Assembly (NCBI GenBank): GCA_027559495.1
Contig: JAMXSV010000005.1
Span: 558,001-622,000, forward strand
Length of the DNA: 64,000 nucleotides
Reading direction: 5' to 3'
From: Aurifilum marmelostoma
Taxonomy: Eukaryota > Ascomycota > Sordariomycetes > Diaporthales > Cryphonectriaceae
The notes under the pieces were generated by a model, which was not told the origin of the DNA, searched no databases, and saw only the letters and a list, made by a program, of their open reading frames with translations. The position numbers and the translations under genes were made by a program. Shown in pieces: positions 59,773 through 64,000 of the stretch; positions within the stretch are counted from its first letter, which is position 1; each line of letters opens with the position of its first letter.

Positions 59773-60210
59773 CTATTCATTCATCCCTAGGTTGAAGACC
59801 AGTGGTGGTCCGATTTTATCCAGCTCTTCCTCCTGCAAAGGAGCACCTGGAATCCGCTCGTAAAGGTGCCCAAAGATGTGATAGCTCCGTCTGTGATTTA
59901 TTCTTAGGTTTACCAGACGTGATGATACAGCGGCAACGGTGAAGATGAAAAAGCTAGTCCTACTGAATACCATGATCCTCCTTATCGTCTGCCTCAGCTG
60001 GTCATATTTCCACAAATCTCTCCCGATATACTCCAGGACAAGCCCTCCACGCGGCACATGGTCGAGCCACACCATTCCCTTCCCTCCATAGAGCCCTCCT
60101 TTGACGACCAAGGGATGCAGGCCATCGTGAGATGAGATGATGTTTTTGTCGACAATAGCCTCAGCAATAGTTGGGCGATTACGAATAGAGCACACTGCAT
60201 CCACCCCCAC
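59773..60210 (-). CDS. Hypothetical protein
   Basis: A 145-codon open frame with a central hydrophobic stretch (about residues 78-98, IMVFSRTSFFIFTVAAVSSRL) that could span a membrane, and basic segments on either side. It might be part of a longer spliced gene. I do not recognise a family. It lies divergent from the HET gene, with 200 bp between starts. It may be spurious. Confidence 0.35.
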   Translation of the reverse strand: MGVDAVCSIRNRPTIAEAIVDKNIISSHDGLHPLVVKGGLYGGKGMVWLDHVPRGGLVLEYIGRDLWKYDQLRQTIRRIMVFSRTSFFIFTVAAVSSRLVNLRINHRRSYHIFGHLYERIPGAPLQEEELDKIGPPLVFNLGMNE

Positions 60211-60411
60211 CTGAATTGAAAGGATTCAGTGGAGCGCTGCTGACGTCTCAGGTCGGAAACGTCCACCCTCATTCAGCTCGTGCGGACCTCAAAGCCAGAG
60301 GGACCACACGCGCAACACACCGATGATCATCTTGGCTTTATAATACAAAGCAAGAGGAGATTCTGACTCATCTACAGACAACTCTCAAATTACCACATAC
60401 CCGAAAGTACA

Positions 60412-62690
60412 ATGATCGGTCCAGCCCGGCTATGCGATTCGTGTTGTGTCCTTCGAGACGTGCGTGCGCTGCTCGAGCCCGGCGCCCCTGGACAGATGCC
60501 ATATATCCCCACGTACTCACTGCGCGTCTGCGATACCTGGCCAGGCCTACCTCGTCTAGCAGCTTCGGGACTATCTGGGTGCGAGTTCTGCAAACTCCTT
60601 CATGAACAGCTCATGTCCACGTCTGAAGTCCGGCCCTGGGATGCCGAAGATGACCCGGACGTGACTATCGACGTGTTCCCCGTTATAGACGATGTCTTGA
60701 TATATTCCGACCGCGAGAGCCACAAGCCTCAGTTTCTATGTGGATTTGTTGTTCGTCTCTGCCCTCAAAGGTCGGATATGGACATCTTCCGCGAAGTGAA
60801 ATTCCTCGCGTGCCTGGATGCTCAAGTACGTGATACAAAATCTTGTCTTTTCACTCTACGTACTTCTGCGTCGTTTCTGATGACCGTTTCTGATCGGATC
60901 ACAGCAAACCAAATCAAATCTCCCAATCCTTCCTGGTCCCACGGTCGAGGTGCTGTCCGAACGGAATCTCTCATTTGCCAAGAGTGCCTTGGAAAAGTGC
61001 TGCTTCACGTGTGAACACGCCGAGCCGACAAGCTTCCTCCCTACGCGGCTGCTCGATCTCGGTGACGATCCACTTGGCGAGGGTAGGGTGCGACTGGTAT
61101 TGACAGATGGGATTATGAAGAACCCCCAGAGCAAAGATCAAACAACTTATGCTGCATTGAGTTACTGCTGGGGAGACCGGGCTGCCGCTCTCTCGCAGTC
61201 CAAAACGACGACGACGAATCTGGATCACCGGATGACAAGCATCGATTTGAAAGAGGTCTCGCCCGTAGTTTTTGACGCAATACAGGTAAGGTCATATTGC
61301 AAACACAAATTCGCATCGTCGTCTGAGACCTCGCTAGAAATTACTTCTCTAACCTGCTTCCTAGGTCTGCTCAAAGCTCGGGATGCGCTACTTATGGGTC
61401 GACGCGCTATGTATTCTGCAGGGGAACGACGATCTTGCTGTGATGGACTGGAATCGCGAGAGCCAGCAGATGGCCAACATCTTCCAGTCCGCCTTGGTCA
61501 CCATCTGTGCCGCGTCCTCGACGAGCTGCCAAGAAGGCTTCCTTCACGAACGCCAGTTCCAGACGGGGCCGGTGCTACACATCCAGCCCCACGCGGACAA
61601 CGATGAGGTGGCCGCTGGTGAAAGTAAAGAGGATTGTCCCTGCACATACAGCCTAGTCCCATGCGGTCCAGACGCGATTGATCTCAACTACTACCGCCTC
61701 GACTCGTTCCCCTTCCACAAGCAGATCGACGAGTCCAAGTGGTACGGCCGGGGCTGGGTCTACCAGGAGATGAGGCTCTCAAGCCGGCTCCTCGTCTTCA
61801 CCTCGGACTGGCTGTTCTTCATGTGCGACGGGCTGTACCTCTGCGAGAACGGCCTGTCCGTCACCCGAGAGTGGAGCAGCCCGCTTGCCATCGGCGTCTG
61901 CAGGACGACAATGAGAGACGAGCCCTTCGCCGCGTTCGCCAGCGAGGTCGAGACGTTCACCGTCAAGGCCTTCACCTTCGACACGGACCGCCTGCCCGCC
62001 CTGGCCAGCATGGTCGCTGCCCACACGGGCAGCCAGTACCTTGCTGGAATCTGGCGGGACAACCTCGACAAGGACCTGCTGTTCGCCCGCAACGTGCCTC
62101 GACACGGCGCGAGGGGCATGGTCTTGTTTCGGGAGAGGATGGAGGCGCTGTCTTCTCCTGGGTCTGTCTCTCGGCCGTCGTGGTCCTGGGCTGGGCTGAC
62201 GGGTCCTTGTAGTGCTGGGCCCCCTGCGCTCGCGGCCACGACGAGCCTGAGGCTGCAGTGCGAGGTTGTGGGGCTAGAGTTCTCGACAGTGCTAGACAAC
62301 CCATTTGGTCGACCCAGGACCGCAAAGTTGATGTTGAGGACAGGCCTGCTCCCTCTCTCCAGCCTCACGGGTGGCAAATCCGATCACATCTTCAGTGGGA
62401 TCTTGACTACACATATTCGCCAGCACATCCCAGGACTGAGCGTAGGGATCTTCATCGGCTGGGATACAGACAATGAGCATGTCACGCGGGGTGAGGCGGA
62501 CAAGATGTTTTTGATCCAGATATCCTGTCATGAGGTGTATGGGAAAAAGGCCGAAAGTGGATATGCTGCTGGGTTGATCGTCTATCCTGCTGAAGTGGAA
62601 GGAGAGTTTTACCGAGTCGGCTTGTGGCATACAAATACGGGGTTCGGATGGGATATGCCTTGGGACAATCGTGTTATCACGCTGGTATGA
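60412..62690 (+). CDS. HET-domain (heterokaryon incompatibility) protein
   Basis: Three exons (60412-60825, 60905-61285, 61365-62690) give 706 residues, all junctions in phase. The second intron has a textbook CTAAC branch site. The N-terminus is Cys-rich (CDSCC; GCEFCKLL), as common before HET domains. HET core motifs in order: TTYAALSYCWGD, YLWVDALCILQG and WYGRGWVYQEMRLSSRLLVF. HET proteins trigger growth arrest or cell death when genetically different hyphae fuse, or on other recognition events; the core is TIR-related in some analyses. The long C-terminus carries no recognised domain. No STAND/NACHT partner domain is fused. Confidence 0.9.
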
Positions 62691-63129
62691 TACATGAAAT
62701 AGGAACCAAGGTTCGACTGCTGGTTGGCCAAATCAGGCGAGGCTATGATAATTCGCGTATAGTTAGACTGTTCAGGCCATTTCCAGAAAGCCTTTGCCGG
62801 GATTCTCTGTCCACATTGCCAATTTGTTCGAGTTGTTCGACGCGAGACTTGACAGAGACCGAGCCGTTGAGGAAGCCGTCATGGAAAGGCTGGAAGCAGA
62901 TGGTATTAAGTCAACACAAGCCCAGGGGTACCTGCAGGAGAGCGATCTTTTGGGAGTAGTATTTTGATTAACATCAAGACGTTCGGTCCGAATAAACAAT
63001 GGCTGGGAGGTAGAGGTCATGAGTAGATTATTATACCGGTATCTGTAGAGTAATTAGCGAGGCTTCACGGCCGAGTGCTGTGGATTTGCTATCAGTTCAA
63101 TAAACAATAATTGAGCAATGAATTTGGCA
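62691..63129. other. Intergenic region
   Basis: The 3' flank of the HET gene; no supported feature. Confidence 0.4.
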
Positions 63130-63535
63130 TCAATTACACAGGTGAGGAACAGGAATAGCAGTACATCTAGTGTTCAACTCCTTCGATTCGTACAGGGCAC
63201 ACGGGGCCATATAATATTCTACATATCTGGATAGATCTTTTTCGCACACGACTTTGACCAACAAGGACGTGAACAAAAAAACATAATCTGGGATGGTGTA
63301 ATAGTCTCCTCGACTCATTCGTGACCAGGCACCGCCGTCCAGTACGCCAATGCAAATGCTTCCCACCAGCGCCCCTGCCGCCGCCAGACCACCGCCTGAG
63401 GCAAGGGAAGAAAGGTCTGATATAGAGGGGGGATGTGTGCGGAGTTTGAGTGCCGTTCTCAATTGCATACTAACCTGTGAGGATATATGCCAGGGCCAGA
63501 GGACCCAGGTATCGGCAGAACGCGTGGATGCCTGT
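63130..63535 (-). CDS. Possible hydrophobic C-terminal extension or small gene
   Basis: An open frame (63468-63130) contains GGGLAAAGALVGSICIGVL and further hydrophobic stretches. A putative intron (donor GTTAGT near 63475, acceptor CCTCAG near 63400) would join it in frame to YLGPLALAYILTG immediately downstream of the neighbouring gene's TAG. There is no ATG in the upstream piece, so this is either an extension reached by alternative splicing or readthrough, a separate gene with an unseen start, or chance. Confidence 0.25.
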
Positions 63536-64000
63536 CTAGGCCTTCTTCTGGCCGTCGCCCTTGCCTGCTGCGTCTGGTGCGCCTGTCGGCAAGAACCACG
63601 AGGTGAAGGAGCTCTTCATGCTGTTCATGGCCTCCTTCTGCATCTGCTCCTGCACAGCAGCCTCCTCCTTGAGCCACTTCTCGCCGTTCTCGCGGATCAT
63701 CTTCTCAATCTCCTCGTACTGCCGCTGGCCCCGCTCACGCGCGATATCCTGGATCATCTTGCCCTGCGAGAAGGCGTCTGCCGGGTTGATCTCGCCGTCG
63801 GGCACAACCATGACGCTCATGTTCTGGGGCTTGAGACCAAGCAGCGAGCCGAGAGCAGCCATGCCGCTCTTGCCCTTGTGAGGGTGCTTGCGCCGCTCCG
63901 CCTCGAGCTGCTTGTTGAACTCGGCTCGCGCAATCGCCTCACGGCGAGCAAATTCCGTAGGGATGTGCTTGCCCTCAAACGACTTGAGGACCTTGCGCAC
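63536..64000 (-). CDS. Uncharacterised conserved-looking protein, 5' part outside window
   Basis: The C-terminal 154 codons of a gene that runs off the right edge; no start can be assigned. It is highly charged, with a long helical segment (about FSQGKMIQDIARERGQRQYE to the end) likely to form a coiled coil, preceded by GSLLGLKPQNMSVMVVPDGE. It ends KGDGQKKA. I do not recognise the family. Codon usage is strongly GC3-biased like the other real genes here. Confidence 0.7.
   Translation of the reverse strand: MRKVLKSFEGKHIPTEFARREAIARAEFNKQLEAERRKHPHKGKSGMAALGSLLGLKPQNMSVMVVPDGEINPADAFSQGKMIQDIARERGQRQYEEIEKMIRENGEKWLKEEAAVQEQMQKEAMNSMKSSFTSWFLPTGAPDAAGKGDGQKKA

Overview
The window looks like nuclear DNA of a filamentous ascomycete (Pezizomycotina, probably Sordariomycetes). 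Protein-coding genes are GC-rich and split by short GT...AG introns, often with CTAAC/CTGAC-type branch sites. The gene families (Clr5, fungal Zn2Cys6, HET, glycine-rich DUF1399, F-box, MFS) are typical of such fungi. In the middle lies a ~20 kb A+T-rich island whose repeats differ mostly by C-to-T and G-to-A changes, the hallmark of repeat-induced point mutation (RIP). The species cannot be named from the sequence alone.

Layout. 0-6 kb: a Clr5-domain protein (+) faces a glycine-rich DUF1399-family protein (-). 7-20 kb: a metabolic block with an Ayr1-like short-chain dehydrogenase (+), an FAD monooxygenase (+, broken by frameshifts), a quinone-oxidoreductase-like MDR enzyme (-), a regulator with two Zn2Cys6 fingers (-) and a carboxylesterase (+, frameshifted). 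20,071-40,303: one Copia-type LTR retrotransposon with a 5-bp target duplication, split by two Ty3/Gypsy-type elements of 7,551 bp each. Both Gypsy elements are in the same orientation and each has its own exact 5-bp target duplication; all three are dead through RIP. 40.5-46.5 kb: a sugar transporter (-) and a drug-efflux-type MFS transporter (+) diverge from a shared 1.2-kb promoter region. 46.8-51.6 kb: an APH-like kinase fold protein, two tandem paralogues of a small fungal family (probably DUF7770), and an ankyrin-repeat protein whose stop codon overlaps that of its convergent neighbour. 53-64 kb: an F-box/LRR-like protein, a tRNA-Thr(AGT), a long-chain alcohol oxidase (GMC), a hypothetical ORF, a HET-domain protein and the 3' part of an uncharacterised gene running off the right edge.

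The 7-20 kb block could be a small oxidative or catabolic cluster with its own regulator, perhaps extended by the two transporters now separated from it by the retrotransposon island; this is inference only. The 48-63 kb part carries genes of types linked with fungal self/non-self or stress responses (ankyrin repeats, HET). At least four genes contain single-base frameshifts, most of them in homopolymer runs, so assembly error has to be separated from real gene decay.
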